Of a stretch of 64,000 nt of DNA, positions 51,785 through 59,971 are shown in pieces. The translations under genes were made by a program, and so were the position numbers. Below the pieces are notes generated by a model. It worked only from the letters and a program-made list of their open reading frames with translations. It was not told the DNA's origin and ran no database searches. Numbering within the stretch: position 1 is the stretch's first letter; each line of letters begins with the position of its first letter. The DNA comes from Ruegeria pomeroyi (GTDB lineage Bacteria; Pseudomonadota; Alphaproteobacteria; Rhodobacterales; Rhodobacteraceae), in NCBI RefSeq assembly GCF_021405525.1, contig NZ_JAGQAG010000001.1, positions 682,001 to 746,000 on the forward strand. The letters run 5' to 3'.

Positions 51785-52255
51785 ATGAGCGGTTTGACAG
51801 AGCTTATAGGCGGCTGGGCGCAGCCGGGGCGGGTCGGCTGGATCGGGCTGCGGCCCGAGCGGCGCGCGGCGCTGGTCGCGGTTGACGCGGTTCTTGTCGG
51901 GCTTGATGGTCTGGCGGGCGATCACGGGCGGCCCGGCAAGCGGGCGGTGACGCTGGTGCAGGGCGAGCATCTGGGTGCCATCGGGTCGTATCTGGGGCGC
52001 GGGGCAGTGTCGCCCTTGGAACTGCGGCGCAATATCGTGGTCGAGGGGATCAACCTGGCGGCGCTCAAGGATCGGCCTTTGCGGCTGGGCGGGGCGGTTC
52101 TGCGCTTGACAGTGATCTGTGCGCCCTGTTCCCGGATGGAAGAGACATTTGGCTCCGGCGGCTATTCGGCGGTGCGCGGTCATGGCGGCTGGTGCGCCGA
52201 GGTGTTGGAGCCGGGCCTGATCAGGCTGGGCGATGCGGTGCGGCCTGCCGATTGA
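51785..52255 (+). CDS. MOSC domain-containing protein
   Basis: A 156-residue stand-alone MOSC protein (molybdenum cofactor sulfurase C-terminal-like). Conserved elements are [22 protein letters not shown] (about 42-63), [15 protein letters not shown] and the Cys in [13 protein letters not shown] that would bind a metal-sulfur species, and the final GDAVR. Such proteins are thought to deliver sulfur or handle molybdopterin, as YiiM/YcbX relatives do. I use ATG 51785; upstream ATG/GTG codons lack a better site. It precedes nadD by 33 bases. Confidence 0.9.
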   Translation: MSGLTELIGGWAQPGRVGWIGLRPERRAALVAVDAVLVGLDGLAGDHGRPGKRAVTLVQGEHLGAIGSYLGRGAVSPLELRRNIVVEGINLAALKDRPLRLGGAVLRLTVICAPCSRMEETFGSGGYSAVRGHGGWCAEVLEPGLIRLGDAVRPAD

Positions 52256-52288
52256 CAAGGCCGGACGCAAGCGCCAAGCAAGCAGTTC

Positions 52289-52930
52289 ATGAGACAGGGT
52301 TTTCCATATGCGCGGCCCGGGCAGGTGATCGGGCTGTTTGGCGGGTCGTTTGATCCGCCGCATGCGGGGCATGTGCATGTGACGCGCGAAGCGCTGAAGA
52401 TGTTCGGGCTGGACCGGATCTGGTGGTTGGTGACGCCCGGCAACCCGCTCAAGACACGAGGTCCGGCGCCGCTGGATCGGCGTATGGAAGCGGCCCGCGC
52501 GATGATGCGGCATCCCCGCGTGGATGTCACCGATATCGAGACCCATCTGGGCACGCGGGCAACGGCAGACACGATTGCGGCGCTCAGGCGGATTTATCCG
52601 CGGGTGCGGTTTGTCTGGCTGATGGGCGCCGACAACCTGGCGCAGTTGAACCGTTGGCAGGACTGGCGTCAGATCATGGAAACGGTGCCGGTCGGTGTGC
52701 TGGCGCGGCCGGGGGATCGGATCTCGGCCCGGATGTCTCCGGCGGCGCGGGCCTATGCACCCTATCGGATCGACGGTCACGCGCGGCACCTGCTGGGGCG
52801 CTCGCAGGCTCCGGCCTGGTGTTTCGTCAATGTGCCGATGGTCGATGTCAGCTCGACCCGGATCCGGGCGGCGGGCGGCTGGTCAGCGGCGCAGCAGGGC
52901 CGAGGCAAGACCGGCGCCCAGGACCAGTGA
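52289..52930 (+). CDS. nadD: Nicotinate-nucleotide adenylyltransferase
   Basis: NadD adenylates nicotinate mononucleotide in NAD synthesis. The 213-residue protein has the nucleotidyltransferase start [22 protein letters not shown] (about 15-36, with HxGH), [27 protein letters not shown] and the C-terminal ISSTRIR-type motif as [15 protein letters not shown]. Its last 48 bases overlap the 3' end of the convergent EamA gene. Functionally linked with nadE elsewhere in the window. Confidence 0.95.
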   Translation: MRQGFPYARPGQVIGLFGGSFDPPHAGHVHVTREALKMFGLDRIWWLVTPGNPLKTRGPAPLDRRMEAARAMMRHPRVDVTDIETHLGTRATADTIAALRRIYPRVRFVWLMGADNLAQLNRWQDWRQIMETVPVGVLARPGDRISARMSPAARAYAPYRIDGHARHLLGRSQAPAWCFVNVPMVDVSSTRIRAAGGWSAAQQGRGKTGAQDQ

Positions 52931-53710
52931 CAATCCCGCCCATGTCCACAGATCGGGCAGATCGCCGAACACTGCCCAGCCCAACCCGGTCGCGGCAAGA
53001 AGCTGGAAATAGACCAGCGGTGCAAGCCGGGTTGCCGGGGCATGGGCATAGGCCACCAGCAAGAGCAGGTTGCCCAGCATCGAGCCCAGTGCGCTGGCCA
53101 GTGTTAACCCCGCCACCTGCGGTGTGAAGGGGGGCAGGGCGGCGAGGCCAAAGGGCATCAGCACCAGTCCGGCAATGGCCAGCTGAGTGAGGCTGAGCGC
53201 CAGTGGCGAGCCCAGCGGGCTGAGCCAGCGCGACGCGGTCAGGAACCCGCCATAGAAACAGCCCGCCAGCAGGGCCAGCATCAGACCGGGTGAACCGCCG
53301 AACCCCGGGCGGACCACCAGCAATACGCCACAGAAGCCGAGCAGCATCAGGAGCGTTCGCAGCGCAGTCACGGGTTCTCGTAGCAGAAGAGCCGAGAGGG
53401 CATAGCTGAGAATCGGTCCGACAAAGAAGGCAGCAAAGACATTGGCCAGAGGCTCGGTCCTCAGGGCGGATTGTATCGACAGGATGCCACCGGCAAGCAG
53501 CAGCGCCCGAAACCAGATCCGCCAATTGGCGAGCAGACGCCATGCGGAGGTCGGCACGAAAGGCACCAGCAGCAACAACCCTAGCGTAAAGCGGGACCAG
53601 GCCACATAGATGGGCGCCGCCCCATAAGTCCCGGTCAGCAACTTGCCAGCCAGGTCCCCCGCGGGGATCAGCGACATGGCGATGAACATGATTCCGATGG
53701 CGCGGCCCAT
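52883..53710 (-). CDS. DMT superfamily (EamA) transporter
   Basis: A 275-residue drug/metabolite transporter with ten hydrophobic segments in two EamA repeats (5+5). The first begins [21 protein letters not shown]; the second half holds [31 protein letters not shown] and the C-terminal [24 protein letters not shown]. Family members export amino acids, purines or metabolites; the substrate cannot be read from sequence. Its stop codon lies 48 bases inside nadD (convergent overlap). Start ATG 53710. Confidence 0.92.
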   Translation of the reverse strand: MGRAIGIMFIAMSLIPAGDLAGKLLTGTYGAAPIYVAWSRFTLGLLLLVPFVPTSAWRLLANWRIWFRALLLAGGILSIQSALRTEPLANVFAAFFVGPILSYALSALLLREPVTALRTLLMLLGFCGVLLVVRPGFGGSPGLMLALLAGCFYGGFLTASRWLSPLGSPLALSLTQLAIAGLVLMPFGLAALPPFTPQVAGLTLASALGSMLGNLLLLVAYAHAPATRLAPLVYFQLLAATGLGWAVFGDLPDLWTWAGLSLVLGAGLASALLRR

Positions 53711-53794
53711 GCCCGCGCCGTAACATGATGAAAGCGGGGGCGAAATGCGAAACCACCGCTTGTGCGGCGCGGGTCACTGGGTTTTTATTGCGGC

Positions 53795-55285
53795 ATGGTT
53801 GAAGTGATTTCCAGACGTGTTTTCCTGGCGGGGCTTGGCGCGGCGCTGAGCCATTCCGCGGCCTATGCCGAAGCCCCCGCATTGTCGCTGCGCCCACCGC
53901 TCAGACCCAAGGACGCGCAGGCGCTTGCCGGTCCCGAAGCGGTGCTGTCGGGATCGGGCCTGTCGGGACGGGTTGCCTTTGCCGTCGCCGATGCCGAGAC
54001 CGGGCTGGAGCTGGAAACGGTCGAGCCGGGGCTGGCCCTGCCGCCGGCAAGTGTCGCCAAGGCGCTGACCGCGCTCTATGCCCTGGAGACACTCGGACCC
54101 TCGCATCGGTTCCGGACGCGGGTTCTGGCTGATGGGCCGGTCGAGAACGGGGTTCTCAAGGGCGATCTGATTCTGGCGGGCGGGGGCGATCCGACCCTGG
54201 ATACCGATGCCTTGGCCGCGCTGGCGCGGGCACTGAAGGAGAGCGGATTGCGCGAGGTGCGCGGTGCTTTCAAGGTTTATGACGGTGCCTTGCCTGAGGT
54301 TTACAGCATTGACCCCGAACAGCCCGATCATGTGGGTTATAGCCCCTCGGTGTCAGGCATCGCGCTGAATTTCAACCGCGTGCATTTCGAGTGGAAGCGG
54401 GCTGGCAAGGGCTGGAACGTCAGCATGGACGCCCGCAGCAGCAAGATCAGACCTGTGGTCGCGATGGCCGAGATGAAGGTGGTGAACCGGGCGTTGCCGA
54501 TCTATACCTATGAGCAGCGCCAGCGGATCGACAGCTGGACGGTGGCGAGCCAGGCGCTGGGCCAGGACGGTGCGCGGTGGCTGCCGGTGCGCAAGCCGGC
54601 GCTCTATGCTGGGGACGTGTTCCAGACGCTGGCGCGGTCGAACGGTATTGTCCTGGGGCGGGTCGAGGTCGTCAGGTCATTGCCCGCGAGCGCACGAATG
54701 CTGGTTCATCACGACAGTGCGCCGCTGGAAGAAATTCTGCGAGACATGCTGAAATACTCCACCAATCTCACCGCCGAGATGGTTGGGTTGGCGGCAACCG
54801 TTGCACGGGGCAAGCGCCCGGCCACGTTGCGTGCCTCGGCTGAAGAGATGACGGTCTGGGCGGCGGAGCGGTATGGCCTGCGCGGCTCGCGGCTGTTCGA
54901 TCACTCGGGGCTGGGCGATGCGTCACGGATGACGGCGCGGGATCTGGTGGCGGTTCTGGTGCAGGCGGGCAAGACCGGACGGTTGCCGCACCTGCTGAAG
55001 GATATCCCGATGCGCGATCCAAAGGGCCGCGTGCTCAAGGGGCATCCGATCAAGGTGGCGGCCAAGACCGGGACGCTGAATTTTGTCTCGGGGCTGGGTG
55101 GCTTCATGACCGGAGCGGATGGTACGGTGCTGGCCTTTGCGATCCTGACCGCGGATACCGACCGGCGCGCGGCGATCCCGCCCGAAGACCGCGAGCGCCC
55201 GGAAGGCGCGCGCGGCTGGAATGCGCGGTCGAAGAAGCTTCAGCAAGCGCTGATCGAGCGATGGGGCGCGATATACGGCAGTTGA
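53795..55285 (+). CDS. dacB: D-alanyl-D-alanine carboxypeptidase/endopeptidase (PBP4, DacB-like)
   Basis: A class C penicillin-binding protein (peptidase family S13) of 496 residues that trims or splits peptidoglycan crosslinks in the periplasm. The N-terminus ISRRVFLAGLGAALSHSAAYA is a Tat-type or Sec signal. SxxK appears as PPASVAKALTALY (active Ser and Lys, about residues 79-91), SxN as KYSTNLTAEMVG, and KTG as AAKTGTLNFVSG near the C-terminus. The large insert between SxxK and SxN (about 150 residues) is the PBP4-type domain. The start at 53795 has a weak ribosome site; GTG 53804 is possible. Confidence 0.93.
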   Translation: MVEVISRRVFLAGLGAALSHSAAYAEAPALSLRPPLRPKDAQALAGPEAVLSGSGLSGRVAFAVADAETGLELETVEPGLALPPASVAKALTALYALETLGPSHRFRTRVLADGPVENGVLKGDLILAGGGDPTLDTDALAALARALKESGLREVRGAFKVYDGALPEVYSIDPEQPDHVGYSPSVSGIALNFNRVHFEWKRAGKGWNVSMDARSSKIRPVVAMAEMKVVNRALPIYTYEQRQRIDSWTVASQALGQDGARWLPVRKPALYAGDVFQTLARSNGIVLGRVEVVRSLPASARMLVHHDSAPLEEILRDMLKYSTNLTAEMVGLAATVARGKRPATLRASAEEMTVWAAERYGLRGSRLFDHSGLGDASRMTARDLVAVLVQAGKTGRLPHLLKDIPMRDPKGRVLKGHPIKVAAKTGTLNFVSGLGGFMTGADGTVLAFAILTADTDRRAAIPPEDRERPEGARGWNARSKKLQQALIERWGAIYGS

Positions 55286-55333
55286 GGCACGGGCCGCGCG
55301 TCAAGCGCCCGGTGCTAACCTTGCAAAGTGCTC

Positions 55334-55756
55334 TCAGACCACGTGACGGGCACGGGCGCCACGCTCGATGGCTGCGGCGTGCAGCCGGTCGATATTGAGT
55401 TCGTAGCGGATTTCCTCGAGCAGCCGAAGTTCGGTTTCAGCGAGGGTGCCGTCGGCGGCAGCGACGTCGCAGGCCAGGGCATAGGCGGTTTCAAACAGGC
55501 GTTCGGGCAGGTTGTCACGGACCAGGCCAAAAAGAGCGTCCAGCCCGTCCTCTTGTTCGAACAGGTCGAACACCACCTGGCTGACCTGTTTCATCCGGTC
55601 AATGTCGTAGTCGGCAAAAACCGGCAGCATGTTCACCGCCGACTGGATTTTGACCAGTTCGGCGGTGCGGATGTTTTCGTCCGAGGCGGAAATCGCCATC
55701 ATGATCGCGACCAGGCAATCCTGCGGGGTCATCGGGTGGGTCGGTTGCTCGGTCAT
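55334..55756 (-). CDS. Tellurite-resistance TerB-family protein
   Basis: A 140-residue all-helical protein of the TerB type: TPQDCLVAIMMAISASDENIRTAELVKIQ (about 9-37) and ACDVAAADGTLAETELRLLEEI (about 94-115), each bearing the acidic SD/ADG-x-x-x-x-E pattern that coordinates metal ions. No ter operon is present, and free-standing TerB proteins are common with unknown function. Start ATG 55756. Convergent with dacB and about 90 bases from the dddW stop on the same strand. Confidence 0.85.
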   Translation of the reverse strand: MTEQPTHPMTPQDCLVAIMMAISASDENIRTAELVKIQSAVNMLPVFADYDIDRMKQVSQVVFDLFEQEDGLDALFGLVRDNLPERLFETAYALACDVAAADGTLAETELRLLEEIRYELNIDRLHAAAIERGARARHVV

Positions 55757-55848
55757 GATCGGTCCTGCCAATGGGGTTGCGTCGCAGGGCAGGATAGGGT
55801 TGGCGCGCGGGGGGTTCAACTCCTTGCGCGCCAGACGGTTTGCGGCAA

Positions 55849-56307
55849 TCAGGCGCTGGCGGTAAAGCGATACTCGATCGCCTCGAAGCTGGCCGAGGCA
55901 AAGCCATAGGCAAAGCGCAGACCTTCGGGGCCGGCAACGGTGCCATGTTCCGCATCGCCGGGAATATAGAGCGCGACGCCCGGGCGGATCTCGTGCGGCA
56001 CGCCGTCGATGGTGACGGTGCCCGAGCCTTCGAGGCCAAGGTAGAACTCTGGTGGCGTGTGGCGATGCGGGCGCAATTGGTGGCCCGGGCCGAATTCGGC
56101 AATGCCCAGCACCATGTCGCGCGGTGCGGTGGGCGTGCCATTGATCAGGGTCCGCCAGCGCACTTCGCCAAAGGTGGGGTCGGTCCCACCCGAGAGCGGG
56201 ACATGATCGGCATGAATGGCATGCGGCGGATGCGGCAGGTTGCCGGGCTGGTGCAGCGGAGTGGCTGCGGTCAGATCGGCGGCGAAACTGTCGAGCATGT
56301 CGGTCAT
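55849..56307 (-). CDS. dddW: DMSP lyase DddW (cupin)
   Basis: A 152-residue cupin. DddW cleaves dimethylsulfoniopropionate, an abundant algal osmolyte, to dimethyl sulfide and acrylate, using one Fe(II) or Mn(II). His81, His83, Glu87 and His121 (in PHRHTPPEFYLGLEG and GDAEHG) and Tyr89 are at exactly the positions I recall for the characterised R. pomeroyi enzyme, and length and divergent LysR neighbour also agree. Soluble and without signal peptide. The gene is preceded by a dyad operator (56363-56388) that probably serves DMSP-dependent induction through the LysR protein. Confidence 0.9.
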   Translation of the reverse strand: MTDMLDSFAADLTAATPLHQPGNLPHPPHAIHADHVPLSGGTDPTFGEVRWRTLINGTPTAPRDMVLGIAEFGPGHQLRPHRHTPPEFYLGLEGSGTVTIDGVPHEIRPGVALYIPGDAEHGTVAGPEGLRFAYGFASASFEAIEYRFTASA

Positions 56308-56362
56308 GATGGGCTCCTTCCCTTTGCGCCCTCATAGTCGTGCTTGCCGGTCACGCGCAATC

Positions 56363-56388
56363 GCGTAAAACTGCATCACATTATACGC
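56363..56388. promoter_or_regulatory. Dyad operator between dddW and its LysR regulator
   Basis: GCGTAAAA (56363-56370) and TTATACGC (56381-56388) form an interrupted dyad with seven of eight matching positions and a ten-base spacer, lying 55 bases upstream of dddW and 12 bases upstream of the lysR start. Placement and TnnA-rich symmetry fit a LysR-type site that would autoregulate and activate dddW. Confidence 0.6.
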
Positions 56389-56400
56389 TGAGGTTATGAT

Positions 56401-57282
56401 ATGGATCGCTTGCCAAGCTTCTCGGGACTGACGGCTTTTTACGCGGCTGCACGACGCGGAACACTAACCGCCGCGGCGGCGGAATTGAACGTCTCACAGC
56501 CCGCCGTTTCGCGCCGGATTGCCATGTTGGAGGCCGACCTGGGCTGTCCGCTGTTTGATCGTAGCCACAAGCCGGTTCGAATGACCCAGTCGGGCAGAGA
56601 TTTGTTGCGGGCGCTGCAAGGCGGGTTTGGCCAGATCGAGGCCGCGGTGGCACAAATCAGACAGTCGGCACAGGGCAAGGTGGTGACGGTAACCGCGCCG
56701 TCAGGCTTTGTCGCGTTCTGGTTGATCCCGCAACTGGGAGATCTGGAGGCCGCCTTTGAGGATGTGACGATCAGGATTATAAGCCAGGAGTATGGCGAGG
56801 CCACCCGGCCAGGCGACATCGCAATCCGGTTCGGGCTGGCCGAGGGCGGCGGAGAGACGCGGCTGCTGGGCGAGGGTGTGTTTCCGGCCGCCAGTCCACT
56901 CTATCTGGATCGGCGCGAGATGAATGGCGACAGCTACGATTTCGCCCGCATGACCCTGTTGACGATGGAAACGGCGCGCAGTCAGTGGCATGACTGGCCA
57001 AGCTGGTTTCGCGCGGTCGGTGTGCCGATGCCGCACAAGGCCCGGGTTCTGGACTTCAGCTCTTATGCGATGCTGGTCAATGCGGCGTTGGCGGGGCAGG
57101 GGGTTTGCCTGTGCTGGGACGGGGTGCTGGATCGGTTTCTGGAGGCCGGCGCGCTGGTCCGGCTGGAGGGTCCCGAGGCGGTATCCGCGCGCGGCTATTT
57201 CATCGCTGCGCGAGAGGGTTTGGCCGCGCCGCCGCATGTGCTTGGTATCCTCGACTGGATCGTCGAAAAAAGTCACAAATAG
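56401..57282 (+). CDS. LysR family regulator, probable activator of dddW
   Basis: A 293-residue LysR-type transcriptional regulator. The N-terminal helix-turn-helix has LTAFYAAARRGTLTAAAAELNVSQPAVSRRIAMLEADLG (about 9-47), the effector domain begins around 90 (VVTVTAPSGFVAFWLIPQLGDLEAAF). It is divergently transcribed from the DMSP-lyase gene with 93 bases between and a dyad operator; in R. pomeroyi the equivalent LysR activates dddW in the presence of DMSP, which I recall from published work. GcvA-like subtype. No ribosome site stronger than GAGG before ATG. Confidence 0.92.
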   Translation: MDRLPSFSGLTAFYAAARRGTLTAAAAELNVSQPAVSRRIAMLEADLGCPLFDRSHKPVRMTQSGRDLLRALQGGFGQIEAAVAQIRQSAQGKVVTVTAPSGFVAFWLIPQLGDLEAAFEDVTIRIISQEYGEATRPGDIAIRFGLAEGGGETRLLGEGVFPAASPLYLDRREMNGDSYDFARMTLLTMETARSQWHDWPSWFRAVGVPMPHKARVLDFSSYAMLVNAALAGQGVCLCWDGVLDRFLEAGALVRLEGPEAVSARGYFIAAREGLAAPPHVLGILDWIVEKSHK

Positions 57283-57383
57283 CGCGGTTTGGCGCCAGCA
57301 TTTATTGACTCATGCTGCACTGGCACAATAGGACAGCCGGGCCGGGCGCATGGGGCGCCCTTCCTTCCCCGATGGAGATTGAC

Positions 57384-58958
57384 ATGTCCGACTCGCGTGA
57401 ACTCGCACTTGCGTCCAAGGCTTGGCCCTTTGAAGAAGCGCGTCGGGTGCTCAAACGCTATGAGAAGGCGCCGCCGGAAAAGGGGTATGTGCTGTTCGAG
57501 ACCGGCTATGGCCCCTCGGGCCTGCCGCATATCGGCACGTTCGGAGAGGTGGCGCGCACCACGATGATCCGCCGCGCGTTTCAGGAGATCAGCGATATTC
57601 CGACCCGGCTGATCTGTTTCTCGGACGATCTGGACGGGATGCGCAAGGTGCCGGGCAACGTGCCCAACCAGGACATGCTGCGCGAGCATCTGCAAAAGCC
57701 GCTGACCTCGGTCCCCGATCCGTTTGGCGAATACGAAAGCTTTGGCCATCACAACAACGCCATGCTGCGGCGGTTCCTCGATACCTTCGGGTTCGAGTAC
57801 GAGTTCTATTCGGCGACCGAGTTCTACAAGTCGGGTCAGTTCGACGAGATCCTGCTGCGTGCGGCCGAACGCTATGACGACATCATGAAGATCATGCTGA
57901 AGTCGCTGCGCGAGGAACGGCAGCAGACCTATTCGATCTTTTTGCCGATCCATCCCGAGACGGGGCGGGTTCTGTACGTGCCGATGAAGGAGGTGAACGC
58001 CAAGGACGGCACCATCACCTTTGACGACGAGGACGGGCGCGAATGGACGCTGCCGGTGACGGGCGGCAACGTGAAGCTGCAATGGAAGCCCGATTTTGGC
58101 GCGCGCTGGGCGGCGCTGGGCGTCGATTTCGAGATGTACGGCAAGGATCACTCGACCAACACGCCGATCTATGATGGCATCTGCCGGGTGCTGGGCGTGC
58201 CCGCACCCGAGCATTTCACCTATGAGCTGTTCCTCGATGAGAACGGGCAGAAGATTTCCAAATCGAGCGGCAACGGGGTGAGCATCGACGAATGGCTGAC
58301 CTATGCCAGTTCGGAAAGCCTTGCCTATTTCATGTACCAAAAGCCCAAGACCGCCAAGCGGATGTATTTCGACGTGATCCCCAAGGCGGTGGACGAGTAT
58401 CACCAGCAATTGCGCGCCTATCCGACCCAGGATCTGGCGGCGCAGCTGAACAACCCGGTCTGGCACATCCATGGCGGCGATGTGCCTGCCTCGACCCTGA
58501 TTGTGCCATTCGGGATGCTGTTGAACCTGGCCAGCGTGTCGGGGGCCGAGGACAAGGAGGCGCTGTGGGGCTTTATCCGCCGCTATGCGCCAGAGGCCAG
58601 CGCCGAGAGCCATCCGGATCTGGATCAGGCGGCCGGGTTTGCGGTGCGCTACTTCAACGATTTCGTCAAGCCGACGCGGGTTTACCGGGCGCCGACAGAG
58701 GCCGAGCGCGAGGCACTGGTGGAGTTGCGCGCGCAACTGGCCGCCTATGACGGGCCGGTTGAAGACGAGGCGCTGCAATCCATCGTCTATGCGGTGGGCC
58801 GTGACCGGTTCGACCCGCTGCGCGCCTGGTTCGGGGCGCTCTACGAGGTGTTGTTGGGCGCGTCGCAGGGGCCGCGTTTCGGCGGGTTCATCGCGCTTTA
58901 CGGCATCCCCGAGACCATCACGCTGATCGACAAGGCGCTGGCGGGCGAGCTGGTCTGA
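57384..58958 (+). CDS. lysK: Lysine-tRNA ligase, class I
   Basis: A 524-residue class I lysyl-tRNA synthetase, the archaeal-type enzyme found in alphaproteobacteria and spirochaetes instead of the usual class II LysRS. The HIGH-like motif is in [21 protein letters not shown] (the LPHIGTF part, about residues 47-53) and KMSKS-type KISKSSGNG is near residue 291. Catalytic-domain features such as [20 protein letters not shown] fit the class I LysRS group. The start at ATG 57384 follows ATGGAGATTG. Two hairpins beyond the stop form its terminator. Confidence 0.96.
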   Translation: MSDSRELALASKAWPFEEARRVLKRYEKAPPEKGYVLFETGYGPSGLPHIGTFGEVARTTMIRRAFQEISDIPTRLICFSDDLDGMRKVPGNVPNQDMLREHLQKPLTSVPDPFGEYESFGHHNNAMLRRFLDTFGFEYEFYSATEFYKSGQFDEILLRAAERYDDIMKIMLKSLREERQQTYSIFLPIHPETGRVLYVPMKEVNAKDGTITFDDEDGREWTLPVTGGNVKLQWKPDFGARWAALGVDFEMYGKDHSTNTPIYDGICRVLGVPAPEHFTYELFLDENGQKISKSSGNGVSIDEWLTYASSESLAYFMYQKPKTAKRMYFDVIPKAVDEYHQQLRAYPTQDLAAQLNNPVWHIHGGDVPASTLIVPFGMLLNLASVSGAEDKEALWGFIRRYAPEASAESHPDLDQAAGFAVRYFNDFVKPTRVYRAPTEAEREALVELRAQLAAYDGPVEDEALQSIVYAVGRDRFDPLRAWFGALYEVLLGASQGPRFGGFIALYGIPETITLIDKALAGELV

Positions 58959-58971
58959 ACCAGCCCTCATC

Positions 58972-59029
58972 AGCTCCTTGCGGAGCTTCTTCGGATGGAT
59001 GGCGGCGCCCGCTGGCGGGCGCCGCCATC
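58972..59029 (+). terminator. Double hairpin terminator of lysK
   Basis: Hairpin one: AGCTCC-TTGC-GGAGCT (58972-58987) followed by TCTTCGG. Hairpin two: GATGGCGGCGCCCGC (58998-59012) and its full complement (59015-59029) with a two-base loop, a 15-pair GC-rich stem. No long T-run follows the second one. Confidence 0.65.
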
Positions 59030-59068
59030 TGTGATACTCTGTCCCCGACCAAGGGCATGGAGGTTGGT

Positions 59069-59377
59069 GTGACGATACCGGATGAAGACAAGTTTCAAGG
59101 TCGGATGCATGGTGAACAGCCCGAACCGAAAGACTCTGAAAACCTTTGGTGGCGGCTGCTGCACATGATCCTGATCGCGATCATGATCAATCTTGCCCAG
59201 ACCATTCTGGCGGTGGTCACGGTGGTGCAATTCATCATAATGGCCGTCAGCAAAAGCCAGCCGAATGAACGGCTTGCCGATTTCGGAACCGACCTGGGTA
59301 TCTGGATTGCCAAGGCAGCGCGGTTCCAGACAGCGGCCAGCAATGTCAAACCCTGGCCCTGGACCGACCTAGACTGA
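59069..59377 (+). CDS. DUF4389 domain membrane protein
   Basis: A small 102-residue protein of the DUF4389 type: an acidic N-terminus, one long membrane region (MILIAIMINLAQTILAVVTVV, about 36-56, continuing into QFIIMAVS) and the conserved PNERLADFGTDLGIWIAKAARFQT tail ending in VKPWPWTDLD. GTG 59069 is five bases after GGAGG and preferred; ATG 59057 overlaps that site. Function is unknown; the family is common near housekeeping genes in Rhodobacteraceae. Confidence 0.8.
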   Translation: MTIPDEDKFQGRMHGEQPEPKDSENLWWRLLHMILIAIMINLAQTILAVVTVVQFIIMAVSKSQPNERLADFGTDLGIWIAKAARFQTAASNVKPWPWTDLD

Positions 59378-59429
59378 TCCGGCGCGCTTTGCGCTTCGTA
59401 GTACTCCTCAGGGAAAGAGGAGACACACA

Positions 59430-59831
59430 ATGCGTCAACTTCTGCTCATACTGGCCTGTTGTGTCGGTCTGGCGGGGCCGGCACAGGCCCAGAGCGACGA
59501 GATCGAGGCAGTCATCAATGACCAAATAAAGGCATTTCTAGCAGATGATTTTGCCAGAGCGTTTACGTTCGCCAGCCCGACGATTCGCAACATCTTTGGA
59601 ACGCCCGAGAAGTTCGGTGCCATGGTACGCAACGGGTATCCCATGGTCTGGCGTCCCGCCGGTATTCGCTATCTGGGTTTAGAGGCGCGCGGCGGCGACC
59701 TATGGCAACTGGTGCAGGTAACCGATCAGCAGGGTCGCGCGCATCTCCTTGCATACCAGATGGTTAACCTGGAAAGTGGCTGGAAGATCAACGCGGTGCA
59801 GGTTCTGGAGACGCCGCCCCCCTCGGTTTGA
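59430..59831 (+). CDS. DUF4864 domain exported protein
   Basis: A 133-residue protein with a Sec signal peptide (QLLLILACCVGLAGPAQA, residues 1-20, cleaved before QSDE). The mature part has the DUF4864 motifs EIEAVINDQIKAFLADDFARAFTFASPTI and GAMVRNGYPMVWRPAGI. It resembles a small cystatin or NTF2-like fold; function unknown. AGGGAAAGAGGAG precedes ATG 59430. Same direction as the preceding DUF4389 gene, 52 bases apart. Confidence 0.82.
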   Translation: MRQLLLILACCVGLAGPAQAQSDEIEAVINDQIKAFLADDFARAFTFASPTIRNIFGTPEKFGAMVRNGYPMVWRPAGIRYLGLEARGGDLWQLVQVTDQQGRAHLLAYQMVNLESGWKINAVQVLETPPPSV

Positions 59832-59839
59832 GGCAACGT

Positions 59840-59873
59840 CACCGTCACGGTGCTATGAGCCGGGATTAATCCC
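59840..59873 (+). other. Two perfect palindromes upstream of the beta-helix gene
   Basis: CACCGT-C-ACGGTG (about 59840-59852) and GGGATTAATCCC (59862-59873), both perfect, lie between the DUF4864 and beta-helix genes, 100 bases before the latter. The first could end the preceding transcript (hairpin), the second has operator-like symmetry. No assignment. Confidence 0.4.
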
Positions 59874-59971
59874 TTTGTTCTACCCATTTGGCGCGTTCGG
59901 GTGCGGCCCGGACCCGTCACATGAAAGCGCGCTGACAGGTCGTCAGCGGCGCGATTGGGAAAGGGATTTGT

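Noticed and set aside
49973-52789. Extension of EttA to 938 residues
   Set aside because: The added part is antisense to the MOSC and nadD genes; EttA homologues start [10 protein letters not shown] at 51628.
57273-58970. 565-residue minus-strand frame opposite lysK
   Set aside because: Antisense to class I LysRS; no ribosome site, no family resemblance.
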